Assembly (NCBI GenBank): GCA_963769905.1
Contig: CAVYNG010000002.1
Span: forward strand, 868,001-932,000
Source of the DNA: Bog-756 sp963769905
Lineage (GTDB): Bacteria > Actinomycetota > Acidimicrobiia > Acidimicrobiales > RAAP-2
Direction: 5' to 3'
Length of the DNA stretch: 64,000 nucleotides
Within the stretch, counting starts at the first letter, position 1. The number at the start of each line of letters is the position of its first letter. Under the pieces are notes generated by a model that saw nothing but the letters and a program-made list of their open reading frames with translations, had not been told where the DNA came from and did not search any database. Positions 27,469 to 36,080 of the stretch are shown in pieces. Position numbers and translations under genes: made by a program.

Positions 27469-28356
27469 GTGAGCTGGGAACTCGATGCGTTCCGCCGGTC
27501 GGTCGGAGGGCTGTCAGCAGCATCGGTGCGTGCATACGAAGGCGACGTGCGCCGCTTCGCGGAGTGGGCCGGTCGCGGCGGGGCCTCCGGGCCCGGCGAC
27601 GTCGACCGCCTGACCCTGCGGCGGTACCTCGCGTTCCTTTCGACGAGGCGGTATTCCAAAGCGACGATCTCGCGGACGGCGGCCTCCTTGCGGTCGTACT
27701 TCCAGTGGTGCGCCCGGCGGGGTCTCGTCGTGTCCGATCCGTCCTCGAGGCTCACCGCCCCCTCACCCGACTCGCGCTTGCCCCGGGTACTCGGACACGG
27801 AGATCTCGACCGGATGCTCGACGGTCCGCCCCTCGGTCGGCAGGTGGCACCCGCCCTGGATCTCCGCGACAGCGCCGTGCTCGAGCTCCTCTACGGGGCC
27901 GGCATCCGGGTCGCCGAGCTCTGCTCGCTCGACGTCGGGGACGTCGAGCTCGACCGGCGGGTGGTGACCGTCGTGGGCAAGGGCTCACGGCAGCGTCAAG
28001 TGCTCATCCACCAGCGGTGCGCCGAGGCGATCACGGCCTGGACGAAGGGCCCCCGGGGGGCCCTCGCGAGCGGCGAGCCTCCCGAAGAGGAGCGGAAGGC
28101 CCTCTTCTTCAACCGCCGGGGCCGGCGGATCGGCCCCCGTGACGTGCGCCGCATCCTCGACCGCCGCTCGCCGGTGCCCACCCACCCCCACGCCCTGCGC
28201 CACAGCTTCGCCACCCACCTGCTCGATGGGGGTGCCGACCTGCGTGTCGTCCAGGAACTGCTGGGTCACACCAGTTTGCAGACCACGCAGGTCTACACTC
28301 ATGTGAGCAAGGAACGCCTGCTGACGGTGTACTCGGGGACTCATCCACGAGCGTAA
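27469..28356 (+). CDS. xerC: Tyrosine recombinase XerC
   Basis: 295 residues, the standard Xer length. The N-terminal SAM-like core-binding domain (LSAASVRAYEGDVRRFAEW) is followed by the catalytic domain with Arg in GAGIRVAELCSL, Lys in VVGKGSRQR, HALRHSFATHLL, LGHTSLQTT and the nucleophilic Tyr in VYTHVS. It resolves chromosome dimers at dif. I chose GTG 27469 over the upstream in-frame ATG 27430 because a promoter box lies between them. Its position before whiG and rpsB is a chromosomal housekeeping context, not a mobile one. Confidence 0.92.
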   Translation: MSWELDAFRRSVGGLSAASVRAYEGDVRRFAEWAGRGGASGPGDVDRLTLRRYLAFLSTRRYSKATISRTAASLRSYFQWCARRGLVVSDPSSRLTAPSPDSRLPRVLGHGDLDRMLDGPPLGRQVAPALDLRDSAVLELLYGAGIRVAELCSLDVGDVELDRRVVTVVGKGSRQRQVLIHQRCAEAITAWTKGPRGALASGEPPEEERKALFFNRRGRRIGPRDVRRILDRRSPVPTHPHALRHSFATHLLDGGADLRVVQELLGHTSLQTTQVYTHVSKERLLTVYSGTHPRA

Positions 28357-28363
28357 GGGGACC

Positions 28364-29233
28364 ATGGCGACGGGCGCGGAGACGGCGGGACACGGCATCG
28401 ACAGGCTGTGGACCGAGTACAAGAAGACGGGGGCACGCGAGCTTCGCGATCAGCTCATCGTCCATTACGCACCGGTGGTGAAGTACGTCGCGGGTCGCGT
28501 CTCGGTCGGCCTCCCGAGGCACGTCGACGAGGCGGACCTCGCGAGCTACGGCATCATCGGCCTCATCGACGCGATCGAGAGGTTCGAGCCCCTCCGGAAC
28601 ATCAAGTTCGAGACGTACGCGATCCCCCGGATCAAGGGAGCGATCATCGACGAGCTCCGTTCGATCGACTGGGTGCCTCGCTCGGTGCGGGCGAAAGCGC
28701 GGGCGGTGGAGCAGTCGTACTCGAAGCTCGAGGCGACCCTCCACCGCACACCGACGGACACCGAGGTCGCGGCGGACCTCGACATGACCGACGCCGAGTT
28801 CCAGACCGCGCTGCGCAAGATCTCCTTCGTCGGTGTCGTGGCCCTCGACGAGGTGTTCCGCGGCGGCGAGCGCTCCGACCGATCGACCCTCGGCGAGACG
28901 CTGCCCGACAGCACGGCCGGCCCCGGCGAGGCGTTCGAGGTCAAGGAGACCAAGGACGCGCTGATCAGGGCCGTCAGCCAGATGGGCGACCGCGAGAAGA
29001 CCGTCCTCACCCTCTACTACTACGAAGGTCTCACCCTGGCCGAGATCGGCGACATCCTCGGTGTCACCGAGAGCCGGGTCTGCCAGATCCACACCAAGGC
29101 CGTCCTCCAGCTCCGGGCCAAGCTGGCGGACCGACCGGAGGGCTCGGGCCGGCGGGCACCTGGAGCGAAGTCCCCGGCGGTGGCGGGGGCGGGCGCCGGG
29201 GACACGAAGCGGGTGTCGTCCTCGGCGGGATAG
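28364..29233 (+). CDS. whiG: WhiG/FliA-type RNA polymerase sigma factor
   Basis: 289 residues with sigma region 2 (VKYVAGRVSVGLPRHVDEADLASYGIIGL), region 3 and region 4 (LTLYYYEGLTLAEIGDILGVTESRVCQIHTKA). The IDWVPRSVRAKAR segment is typical of the WhiG/FliA group. WhiG controls sporulation in Streptomyces, where the gene also lies near rpsB; what it controls here is unknown, and no flagellar genes are visible. The last 35 residues are Ala/Gly-rich. AAGGGGA precedes ATG 28364, 7 bp after xerC. Confidence 0.9.
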   Translation: MATGAETAGHGIDRLWTEYKKTGARELRDQLIVHYAPVVKYVAGRVSVGLPRHVDEADLASYGIIGLIDAIERFEPLRNIKFETYAIPRIKGAIIDELRSIDWVPRSVRAKARAVEQSYSKLEATLHRTPTDTEVAADLDMTDAEFQTALRKISFVGVVALDEVFRGGERSDRSTLGETLPDSTAGPGEAFEVKETKDALIRAVSQMGDREKTVLTLYYYEGLTLAEIGDILGVTESRVCQIHTKAVLQLRAKLADRPEGSGRRAPGAKSPAVAGAGAGDTKRVSSSAG

Positions 29234-29314
29234 GGCTCTCGTCTCGGTCCTCCGCTCGGAGCCCCGGTCCTCGCCGCGGGCAGTCGGAGGGTGGAGCCGC
29301 TCCCACGTCCGCAC

Positions 29315-29320
29315 TACGAT
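29315..29320 (+). promoter_or_regulatory. Possible TACGAT -10 box for rpsB-tsf
   Basis: TACGAT sits just before the hairpin at 29324-29349 in the 212-bp gap between whiG and rpsB. A transcript from here would have a leader of roughly 120 nt that begins with the hairpin. Confidence 0.35.
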
Positions 29321-29323
29321 GTC

Positions 29324-29349
29324 GTGGCTCCTCTGTCCGGAGGAGTCAC
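29324..29349 (+). promoter_or_regulatory. Hairpin in the rpsB leader
   Basis: Arms GTGGCTCCTC (29324-29333) and GAGGAGTCAC (29340-29349) pair over 10 bp with one G-U wobble and a 6-nt loop. There is no U tract, so it is not a classical terminator. An autoregulatory site for S2 is possible, as rpsB leaders are structured in other bacteria. Confidence 0.45.
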
Positions 29350-29445
29350 GAGCTGGAACCGATCACGCACCCGGTCGCGTCCACGGTCGCCCCGTTCGCG
29401 GGGTGCAGCCACCGGGGTCGAACAACCGTCGAAGGAGTCCCCTCA

Positions 29446-30417
29446 ATGGCCGTCGTCACCATGAAGCAGCTGCTCGGGGCAGGTGTCCACTTCGGGCACC
29501 AGACCAGGCGCTGGAACCCCAAGATGCGCAGGTTCATCCTCGGGGAGCGGAACGGCATCTACCTGATCGATCTCCGCCAGACCATGACGGGCATCGAGGA
29601 GTCCTACAGCTTCGTCCGCGACCTGGTGGCCGGGGGCGGAACGATCCTCTTCGTGGGTACGAAGAAGCAGACCCAGGGCCCGGTCGCCACCTACGCCGAG
29701 GCCTGTGGGATGCCCTACGTGAACGAGCGATGGCTCGGAGGGATGCTCACCAACTTCGAGACCGTCTCGGCCCGGGTCACCCGGATGAAGGAATTCGAGG
29801 CCATGCAGAAGGCGGGCGACTTCGATGCCATGCCGAAGAAGGAGGCCCTTCGCCACACGCGGGAGCTCGAGAAGCTCCAGCGGAACCTCGGGGGCATCCG
29901 GGCTCTGGACAAGCTCCCCGACGCCATTTTCGTGATCGACACCAAGAAGGAGCACATCGCCGTCACCGAGGCCAACAAGCTCGGTTTGCCCGTCGTCGCG
30001 GTGGTCGACACCAACTGCGATCCCGATCTGATCACCTATGTGATCCCCGGCAACGACGATGCGATTCGCTCGGGGACTCTGCTCTGCAGGGTGATCGCCG
30101 ACGCGGTCGTCGAGGGCCGGTTCATCGCCGACCAGCGACCGCCCGCGCCCCCGGCGGGATCCCCCGCTCCGGTCACGACACCTCCGGCCGGCCCCGCGAC
30201 GAGCGCGTCGGCCTCTCCAGCTGCCTCGGCGCCCCCCGGCGCGGACGCAGCTGCTTCTCCAAGTCCTTCGGCCGAACCGGCCGGCGCGACCGTCGCCACG
30301 GCGCCGGCGCCACCGCCTGCTGCGACCGAGTCGACCCCGGCACCCGCCGCACCGCCCGAATCCACGGACACGGATGCGGGGCCGTCGGAGTCCGCGGGCA
30401 CGGAGCAGGGAGTCTGA
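29446..30417 (+). CDS. rpsB: 30S ribosomal protein S2 with long C-terminal tail
   Basis: 323 residues. The S2 core (about 1-228) is clear: AGVHFGHQTRRWNPKM, YLIDLRQTM, YVNERWLGGMLTNF and DAIFVIDTKKEHIAVTEA. Residues 229-323 form a Pro/Ala/Thr/Ser-rich tail that becomes acidic at the end, longer than in most S2 proteins. S2 is a late-assembling small-subunit protein. ATG 29446 follows GAAGGAG (29431-29437). The stop is 1 bp before the tsf start. Confidence 0.96.
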   Translation: MAVVTMKQLLGAGVHFGHQTRRWNPKMRRFILGERNGIYLIDLRQTMTGIEESYSFVRDLVAGGGTILFVGTKKQTQGPVATYAEACGMPYVNERWLGGMLTNFETVSARVTRMKEFEAMQKAGDFDAMPKKEALRHTRELEKLQRNLGGIRALDKLPDAIFVIDTKKEHIAVTEANKLGLPVVAVVDTNCDPDLITYVIPGNDDAIRSGTLLCRVIADAVVEGRFIADQRPPAPPAGSPAPVTTPPAGPATSASASPAASAPPGADAAASPSPSAEPAGATVATAPAPPPAATESTPAPAAPPESTDTDAGPSESAGTEQGV

Positions 30418-30418
30418 G

Positions 30419-31213
30419 GTGCCGGCTTTCTCCGCCAAGGATGTCCAGCGGCTCCGTCAGCTGACCGGCGTCGGCATGCTCGACGCGAAGCGCGGTCTCG
30501 AGGAGAGCGACGGGGACATGGACAAGGCCGTCGTGTGGCTGCGCGAGCAAGGGCTGGCGAGCACCGCGAAGCGCGCCGATCGCGAGGCGTCCGAGGGTGC
30601 GGTGGCGATCGGGCGCTCGGGGAACGCAGCCGCCATCGTGCAGCTGCGTTCGGAGACCGACTTCGTGGCGAAGTCCGATCAGTTCGTCGAGATGGTCACT
30701 TCGCTCGCCGATCTCGTCGCGGTCGAGGGGGAGTCTGCTATCGAAGAGCGTTCGGAGGACCTCGAGCGGATGAAGGCGACGCTCCAGGAGAACATCTCGG
30801 TCGGGACGGTGGTGAGGATCGAGGCGGCGGCCGACGGGGTGGTCGACTCGTATCTGCACATGCAATCCGGGCGAGGGGTCAACGCGGTCGTCGTCGCGCT
30901 TTCGGGCGGCAGCCAGGAGCTGGCCCACGACATCGCCGCGCACATCGCCTTCGCTCGCCCGAGCTACATCTCGCGCGAGGAGGTGCCCGAGGCGGACGTT
31001 GCCGCCGAGCGCGAGACCGTCGAGCGGATCGCCCGGAACGAGGGCAAGCCGGATGCCGCACTCGGAAAGATCGTCGAGGGCCGCCTGAACGGCTGGTACA
31101 AGGAGCGGGTCCTCCTCGACCAGGCCTTCATCAAGGACGAGAAGAAGACCATCGCCACACTCCTCGGGCCGGCCACCGTCACCCGGTTCGCCCAGGTCAT
31201 CGTCGGCGACTAG
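30419..31213 (+). CDS. tsf: Elongation factor Ts
   Basis: 264 residues. The UBA-like N-terminus (LRQLTGVGMLDAKRGLEESDGD), the conserved LRSETDFVAKSDQF and the C-terminal GKIVEGRLNGWYKERVLLDQ identify EF-Ts, the nucleotide-exchange factor for EF-Tu. GTG 30419 starts 1 bp after the rpsB stop, as in the conserved rpsB-tsf-pyrH-frr string that continues downstream. Confidence 0.96.
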   Translation: MPAFSAKDVQRLRQLTGVGMLDAKRGLEESDGDMDKAVVWLREQGLASTAKRADREASEGAVAIGRSGNAAAIVQLRSETDFVAKSDQFVEMVTSLADLVAVEGESAIEERSEDLERMKATLQENISVGTVVRIEAAADGVVDSYLHMQSGRGVNAVVVALSGGSQELAHDIAAHIAFARPSYISREEVPEADVAAERETVERIARNEGKPDAALGKIVEGRLNGWYKERVLLDQAFIKDEKKTIATLLGPATVTRFAQVIVGD

Positions 31214-31229
31214 GCAGGCTGAGGAAGCG

Positions 31230-31946
31230 GTGGGCCGGCAGCAGCGCATCGTTTTGAAGATGTCGGGTGAGGCGCTCGCCTCGACGGCCTCGGACGAGAC
31301 CATTGACGCCTCGACGGTCGAGCAGCTCGCCGGTGAGGTCGCCCGATCCCTCCAGGAGCTCGATCTCGAGCTTGCGATCATGGTCGGTGGCGGCAACATC
31401 TGGAGAGGGACGACCGGTGCGGGCGCGGGAATGGACCGGGCCACCTCCGACACCATGGGGATGCTCGCCACGGTCATCAACGCCCTCGCGCTGCAGGACG
31501 CGCTCGAGCATCACGGGCAGCCGACCCGCGTCCTCACCGCCGTACAGATGGCAGAGGTGGCCGAGCCCTACATCCGACGCCGGGCCATCCGTCACCTCGA
31601 GAAGGGGAGGGTGGTGGTCTTCGCCGCCGGGATGGGCAACCCCTACTTCACGACCGATACCTCGGCGGCCCTGCGCGCCGCAGAGATCGAGGCGGAGCTG
31701 CTCTGCAAGGGCACCCATGGTGTCGACGGCGTCTACTCGGCGGACCCACGGGTCGATCCGACGGCCACGCGCTACGACGAGCTCACGTTCATGGAGGTGG
31801 TGGCGAAGGATCTCCGGGTGATGGACCTGACCGCGATCACCTTCTGCAAGGACAACGGCCTGCCGATCAGGGTCTTCGACCTCATGGCGCCAGGCAACAT
31901 CTACAAGGCGCTCGCCGGCGAGCACATCGGCACGCTGGTGCGGTGA
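31230..31946 (+). CDS. pyrH: Uridylate kinase
   Basis: 238 residues. It has the amino-acid-kinase fold with VLKMSGEALAS, VGGGNIWRGTTGAG, DTMGMLATVINALALQDALE and KGTHGVDGVYSADPR. It makes UDP from UMP, in a hexameric allosteric enzyme. GTG 31230 follows GAGGAAG with a short spacer, 16 bp after tsf. Confidence 0.96.
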   Translation: MGRQQRIVLKMSGEALASTASDETIDASTVEQLAGEVARSLQELDLELAIMVGGGNIWRGTTGAGAGMDRATSDTMGMLATVINALALQDALEHHGQPTRVLTAVQMAEVAEPYIRRRAIRHLEKGRVVVFAAGMGNPYFTTDTSAALRAAEIEAELLCKGTHGVDGVYSADPRVDPTATRYDELTFMEVVAKDLRVMDLTAITFCKDNGLPIRVFDLMAPGNIYKALAGEHIGTLVR

Positions 31947-31993
31947 AGTCGCTGGTGGAGGGTCGGTCACCTGCTGGCTACGCTGGGTCGGCA

Positions 31994-32041
31994 GTGATCG
32001 CGCTCACCGACGGGACCGTCGTTGCCGCAGGGGCCACCTGA
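31994..32041 (+). CDS. Possible 15-codon leader ORF coupled to frr
   Basis: GTG 31994 opens a 15-codon frame (MIALTDGTVVAAGAT) whose TGA overlaps the frr ATG in a TGATG junction. A TACGCT box (31979-31984) ends 9 nt before it. The layout matches leaderless small ORFs that hand ribosomes to the next gene. The peptide itself probably has no conserved function. Confidence 0.4.
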   Translation: MIALTDGTVVAAGAT

Positions 32042-32610
32042 TGGACGAGGAGCTGGTTGCCCTCGTCGTCAACGATGCCAAGGAGCACATGACAAAGGCC
32101 GTCGACCACGCGCAGGCGGAGTTCGGCGCCATCCGGACGGGCCGGGCGACGCCGGCGCTCGTCGAGCACTTGAAGGTCGACTACTACGGCGCGGAGACGG
32201 AGCTGCGTCAGATCGCCGGTTTTTCGGTACCCGAAGCGCGGCTCCTCGTCGTCTCGCCGTACGACAAGGGGTCGCTCCCGGCCGTCGAGAAGGCGTTGCA
32301 GAGCTCCGACCTCGGTATCACGCCCTCGAACGACGGATCGGTGATCCGCCTGACGTTCCCGGTCCCGACCGAGCAACGCCGCAAAGAACTGGTCAAAGTG
32401 GTGAAGCAGAAGGCCGAGGACGGCCGGGTCACGGTTCGCAACATCCGGCGCTCCACGCGCCACGAGCTCGAGTCCATCCAAAAGGAGGGCGATCTCTCGG
32501 GTGACGAGCTCGAACGGGTGGAGAAGGACATGGACAAGATCACCCACGAGCACGTCGCAGCGATCGATCGGTTGCTCGCCAACAAGGAGCAGGAGCTCCT
32601 CGAGATCTGA
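32041..32610 (+). CDS. frr: Ribosome recycling factor
   Basis: 189 residues, slightly longer than the usual 185. FGAIRTGRATPALVEHLKVDYYG, GITPSNDGSVIRLTFP and NIRRSTRHELESIQKEGDLSGDE are diagnostic. Together with EF-G it splits the post-termination ribosome. There is a 94-bp gap from pyrH that contains a promoter box and a short coupled ORF, so frr may have its own transcript. Confidence 0.96.
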   Translation: MDEELVALVVNDAKEHMTKAVDHAQAEFGAIRTGRATPALVEHLKVDYYGAETELRQIAGFSVPEARLLVVSPYDKGSLPAVEKALQSSDLGITPSNDGSVIRLTFPVPTEQRRKELVKVVKQKAEDGRVTVRNIRRSTRHELESIQKEGDLSGDELERVEKDMDKITHEHVAAIDRLLANKEQELLEI

Positions 32611-32655
32611 TGTCGGCCGACCCGCGTCGGGACGGCCGCGAGAGGAACAGCTGAC

Positions 32656-34776
32656 GTGGACAACGGTCCGGACCAACCCGAGGAGGACGACGTCACCCGT
32701 GTCGACCTACCGGTGACGCGCCCCGAGCCGTCCGGACCGGTGCGCATCGCCGGGGCCGAGCTGGCCGGTGAGGCGACGACCGAGCTTCCGATCGTGAAGC
32801 GCTCGAGCGACGAGGACGCACCGGCAGAGGAGGCGCTCGACGAGCGGAGCGAGGAACCCGCCCACGAGCGGGAGGCCCCGGCCGCCGGAGGTCAGGCCAC
32901 CTTCGACCAGCCGAGTGTGCGGGTCACCGACGAGCCCGGCGACGTGGGTGTCGACGAGACGGCCGTCCATCCGCTGGAACCCGGGCAGACCGCGACCCCG
33001 GCCGCCGCAGTCTCCTCGACCGAGCTGCCGCACTGGACGGAGCCCCCGACCGGCGAGGTGCCCGAGGTGCTCTCCCGCGGACCGGGCAGTGAGCGGCCGG
33101 GCGCGGGAATCATCTCTCCGAGCTGGCGGGAGGAAGACGCCGACTGGGTCGCGCACGAGGTGGACTTCGAGCCGTCGATCTTCGGGGGCGACGAGCACGC
33201 GGCGCTCGGCTCGCTGGACGAGACCGATCGGGTCGAGGAACGTCGTCCTTGGGAATTCGACCTGCATTCACAGCCCGAAGGACCTGCACCCGTTCGGCCT
33301 CTCGAGGAGACGGGCGCCCCGACCGAGGGGATCGTCGGTATCGCGGCATCGAGCGCCTACGCCGGCGCCGATCCGACCGGCGAACAGCCGGTGGCGGCTG
33401 CGGTCGACGGCGACCCGGCCGCAGGTACCGAGTGGGAGCCACCCTCCGCCGAGTCGGCGAGCGATCGCGAGGGTGGGACGGACGAAGAGCTCTTCGAGAC
33501 CGGCGCGCGGCCGAGCGGGACCAAGCGGTCCGGGCGCGCCCGCCGATCGGTCCTGCGGCCCGGGCGCCTGCGGGCGAAGCGTCCCGACGACGTCGACGTC
33601 GCCGAGGCACCGCTCGCGGCGGAGCCGCCCGGGGCGGCGGTGACCGAGGTCCCCGGAGCAGGGCGCAAGCGGGTCGGACTCGCGGGTCTGGCCGCGGCCG
33701 ACCGGACCGCGGAGGCTGAGCGCGAAGCAGCCGAGGTCGACGAGGCGGCCAGCGCGACCGCCACAGCATGGACCGACACCGACATCGGCGCCGCTGCTGC
33801 AACGCCCGCGACGCGTGCCCCGCGGCGAAGGGGGGTGCCGCGGGAGAGGGACGCGACGCTCGAGCCGGAGACGGAGCCGGCCGGGACCGGTGGGGGCCCA
33901 CCTGCTCCACGCCGATCACGGCGTCCGTCGGGGGAGCGAACCCCAACGCCGGCCGCACCGGCCGGCGGTCTCGCGCTGCGGATCGGGACCGGCATTGCGG
34001 TGGCGGTCGTTGCTTTGATCGCGTTCGAGCTCGGCACGGTCACCTCGCTCGTGCTCTGCGTGGTCGTCGTGACCTTTGCAGCAGGCGAGTGCTTCGGCGT
34101 CCTCCGTAGAGCGGGTTACCACCCGGCGACCCTGCTCGGTCTGGTGGGGACCATCTCGTTGATGGTCGGCGCCTACACCAAGGGGGTAGCGGCGCTTCCG
34201 TTGATCCTCGTCCTCATCACCGTCTTCACGCTGCTCTGGTACGTCTTCGGCATCGAGCGGGGCTCACCGGTCGCGGGCACCGCGGCCACTCTGTTCACTA
34301 TCGGATGGGTGTCGCTGCTCGGCTCCTTCGCCGGACTTCTGCTCGCGCCGTCGCTCTTCCCGAATCGCCATGGGATCGCCTTCCTCGTCGGCGCGGTCGT
34401 CGCGACGGTGGCGAACGACGTCGGCGCGCTGGTCGTCGGCCGGTGGATCGGGCGGCGCCCGCTCGCACCGACGATCAGCCCGAACAAGACCTGGGAGGGG
34501 GTGCTCGGCGGCGCGGCCTTCACCGTCGTGATCTCGGCCGTCGTGGTCGGGAACATCCATCCGTGGACGACCGGGCGTGCCGCCCTGCTCGGCCTCGTCG
34601 TCGCCGTGGTCGCGCCGATTGGTGACCTCTGCGAGTCGCTGCTCAAGCGGGACCTCCGGTTGAAGGACATGGGTCGTCTCCTGCCTGGTCATGGCGGGGT
34701 GCTCGACCGGGTCGACGCACTGCTGTTCGTGCTCCCGGCCACCTACTACCTGGTGCGTGCGCTGAACCTGGCCTGA
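32656..34776 (+). CDS. cdsA: Phosphatidate cytidylyltransferase with a 430-residue N-terminal extension
   Basis: 706 residues. The C-terminal 270 form the polytopic CdsA domain with its signature SPNKTWEGVLGG and DRVDALLFVLPATYY after GDLCESLLKRDLRLKDMG; it makes CDP-diacylglycerol from phosphatidate and CTP in the membrane. Residues 1-434 are an acidic then basic low-complexity region (Glu/Pro/Ala/Arg), predicted disordered and cytoplasmic. Most CdsA proteins are 270-300 residues. GTG 32656 follows GAGAGGA. No internal start has a better Shine-Dalgarno, so the extension seems real. Confidence 0.9.
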   Translation: MDNGPDQPEEDDVTRVDLPVTRPEPSGPVRIAGAELAGEATTELPIVKRSSDEDAPAEEALDERSEEPAHEREAPAAGGQATFDQPSVRVTDEPGDVGVDETAVHPLEPGQTATPAAAVSSTELPHWTEPPTGEVPEVLSRGPGSERPGAGIISPSWREEDADWVAHEVDFEPSIFGGDEHAALGSLDETDRVEERRPWEFDLHSQPEGPAPVRPLEETGAPTEGIVGIAASSAYAGADPTGEQPVAAAVDGDPAAGTEWEPPSAESASDREGGTDEELFETGARPSGTKRSGRARRSVLRPGRLRAKRPDDVDVAEAPLAAEPPGAAVTEVPGAGRKRVGLAGLAAADRTAEAEREAAEVDEAASATATAWTDTDIGAAAATPATRAPRRRGVPRERDATLEPETEPAGTGGGPPAPRRSRRPSGERTPTPAAPAGGLALRIGTGIAVAVVALIAFELGTVTSLVLCVVVVTFAAGECFGVLRRAGYHPATLLGLVGTISLMVGAYTKGVAALPLILVLITVFTLLWYVFGIERGSPVAGTAATLFTIGWVSLLGSFAGLLLAPSLFPNRHGIAFLVGAVVATVANDVGALVVGRWIGRRPLAPTISPNKTWEGVLGGAAFTVVISAVVVGNIHPWTTGRAALLGLVVAVVAPIGDLCESLLKRDLRLKDMGRLLPGHGGVLDRVDALLFVLPATYYLVRALNLA

Positions 34777-34796
34777 TCTTCGGGCAGGCTAGAGGG

Positions 34797-36080
34797 ATGA
34801 CCGGCTCGGCCCACGCTCACCCGGAGCGGCTCCCAGGTGGCGGACGCCCCCGAAGCGACCGGCCCGTGCCCGCGCAGAGGGTGACGGTCAGTCTGGTGGG
34901 ATCGACCGGCTCGATCGGGACCCAGGCGATCGAAGTGATCGAAGCGTGCCCCGAGGACTTCGAGGTGGTCGCCCTCGGCGCGGCACGCTCGGCCGACGTG
35001 CTGGTGTCCCAGGCCGAGCGGCTCTCGCCTCGTGTGGTCGCCATCGGCGAGGAAGCGCTCGCGCCCGACCTCGCCCGGCGACTCCCCCGCGGAGTGGAGA
35101 TCGTCACGGGCGCCGACGGGCTCGCCGCGATCGCGGCACTCGGCGAGGTGGTCGTGAACGGAGTGGTCGGGTTCGCCGGCCTTCCGGTCACACTTGCGGC
35201 GCTCGAAGCCGGTCGTCGACTGGCGCTCGCGAACAAGGAGTCGCTGATCGCCGGCGCGCCAGTGGTCCAGCGTGCCCGGAGGACGCCGGGCGCCGAAATC
35301 ATCCCGGTCGACTCCGAGCACTGCGCACTCCACCAGTGCCTGCGGGCGGGAGCCAAGGGTGAAGTGCGGGGGCTCGTCCTCACCGCCTCCGGCGGGCCCT
35401 TCCGAGGCAGGCGGCGCGAGGAGCTCGCGTCGATCGACGTGGGGGAGGCGCTCGCACACCCGACCTGGTCGATGGGCCCGAAGATCACCGTCGATTCGTC
35501 GACCTTGATGAACAAGGGGCTCGAGGTCATCGAGGCCCACGAGCTCTTCGGGATCCCCTACGAGGCGATCGACGTCGTGGTCCACCCGCAGTCGATCGTC
35601 CACTCGATGGTCGAATTCGTCGACGGCGCGGTCATCGCGCAGCTCTCGCTCCCCGACATGCGCCTGCCGATCGGATACGCACTGTCCTACCCGTCGCGGC
35701 TCCCCGTCGAGTTCGGCGCGATCGACTGGGCCCGCGGCGCCACCCTCGAGTTCGAAGAGCCCGACCGCACGCTCTTCCCCTGCCTCGACCTCGCCTACCA
35801 AGCCGCTCGGACCGGCGATCTCGCCCCGGCCTGGCTCAACGCGGCGAACGAGGTGGCCGTCGACGCCTTCCTCAAGCAGCGGATCCGGTGGACCGATATC
35901 GCAGACGTGGTCGCAAGGACCCTCGACCGCTATGCCGCACCGGGTGCCGGTCCCGCACCGAGAGCGGGTTCTGCACCGGGAGCGGGTTCTGCGCGCACCG
36001 TCGACGAGGTGCTCGAGGCGGACGCGACGGCACGACGCACGGCCGAGCAGGTGGTCCTCGGTCTCGGGGCGGCGGCATGA
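34797..36080 (+). CDS. dxr: 1-deoxy-D-xylulose 5-phosphate reductoisomerase
   Basis: 427 residues. The NADPH-binding GSTGSIGTQAIEVI, the substrate-binding PVDSEHCALHQCL and SGGPFRG, and HPQSIVHSMVEF are all present. It commits DXP to the MEP isoprenoid pathway, whose ispG is also nearby. About 24 residues near the C-terminus are a Pro/Ala/Gly repeat (APGAGPAPRAGSAPGAG) absent from most family members. Its stop overlaps the rseP ATG by 4 bases. Confidence 0.95.
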   Translation: MTGSAHAHPERLPGGGRPRSDRPVPAQRVTVSLVGSTGSIGTQAIEVIEACPEDFEVVALGAARSADVLVSQAERLSPRVVAIGEEALAPDLARRLPRGVEIVTGADGLAAIAALGEVVVNGVVGFAGLPVTLAALEAGRRLALANKESLIAGAPVVQRARRTPGAEIIPVDSEHCALHQCLRAGAKGEVRGLVLTASGGPFRGRRREELASIDVGEALAHPTWSMGPKITVDSSTLMNKGLEVIEAHELFGIPYEAIDVVVHPQSIVHSMVEFVDGAVIAQLSLPDMRLPIGYALSYPSRLPVEFGAIDWARGATLEFEEPDRTLFPCLDLAYQAARTGDLAPAWLNAANEVAVDAFLKQRIRWTDIADVVARTLDRYAAPGAGPAPRAGSAPGAGSARTVDEVLEADATARRTAEQVVLGLGAAA

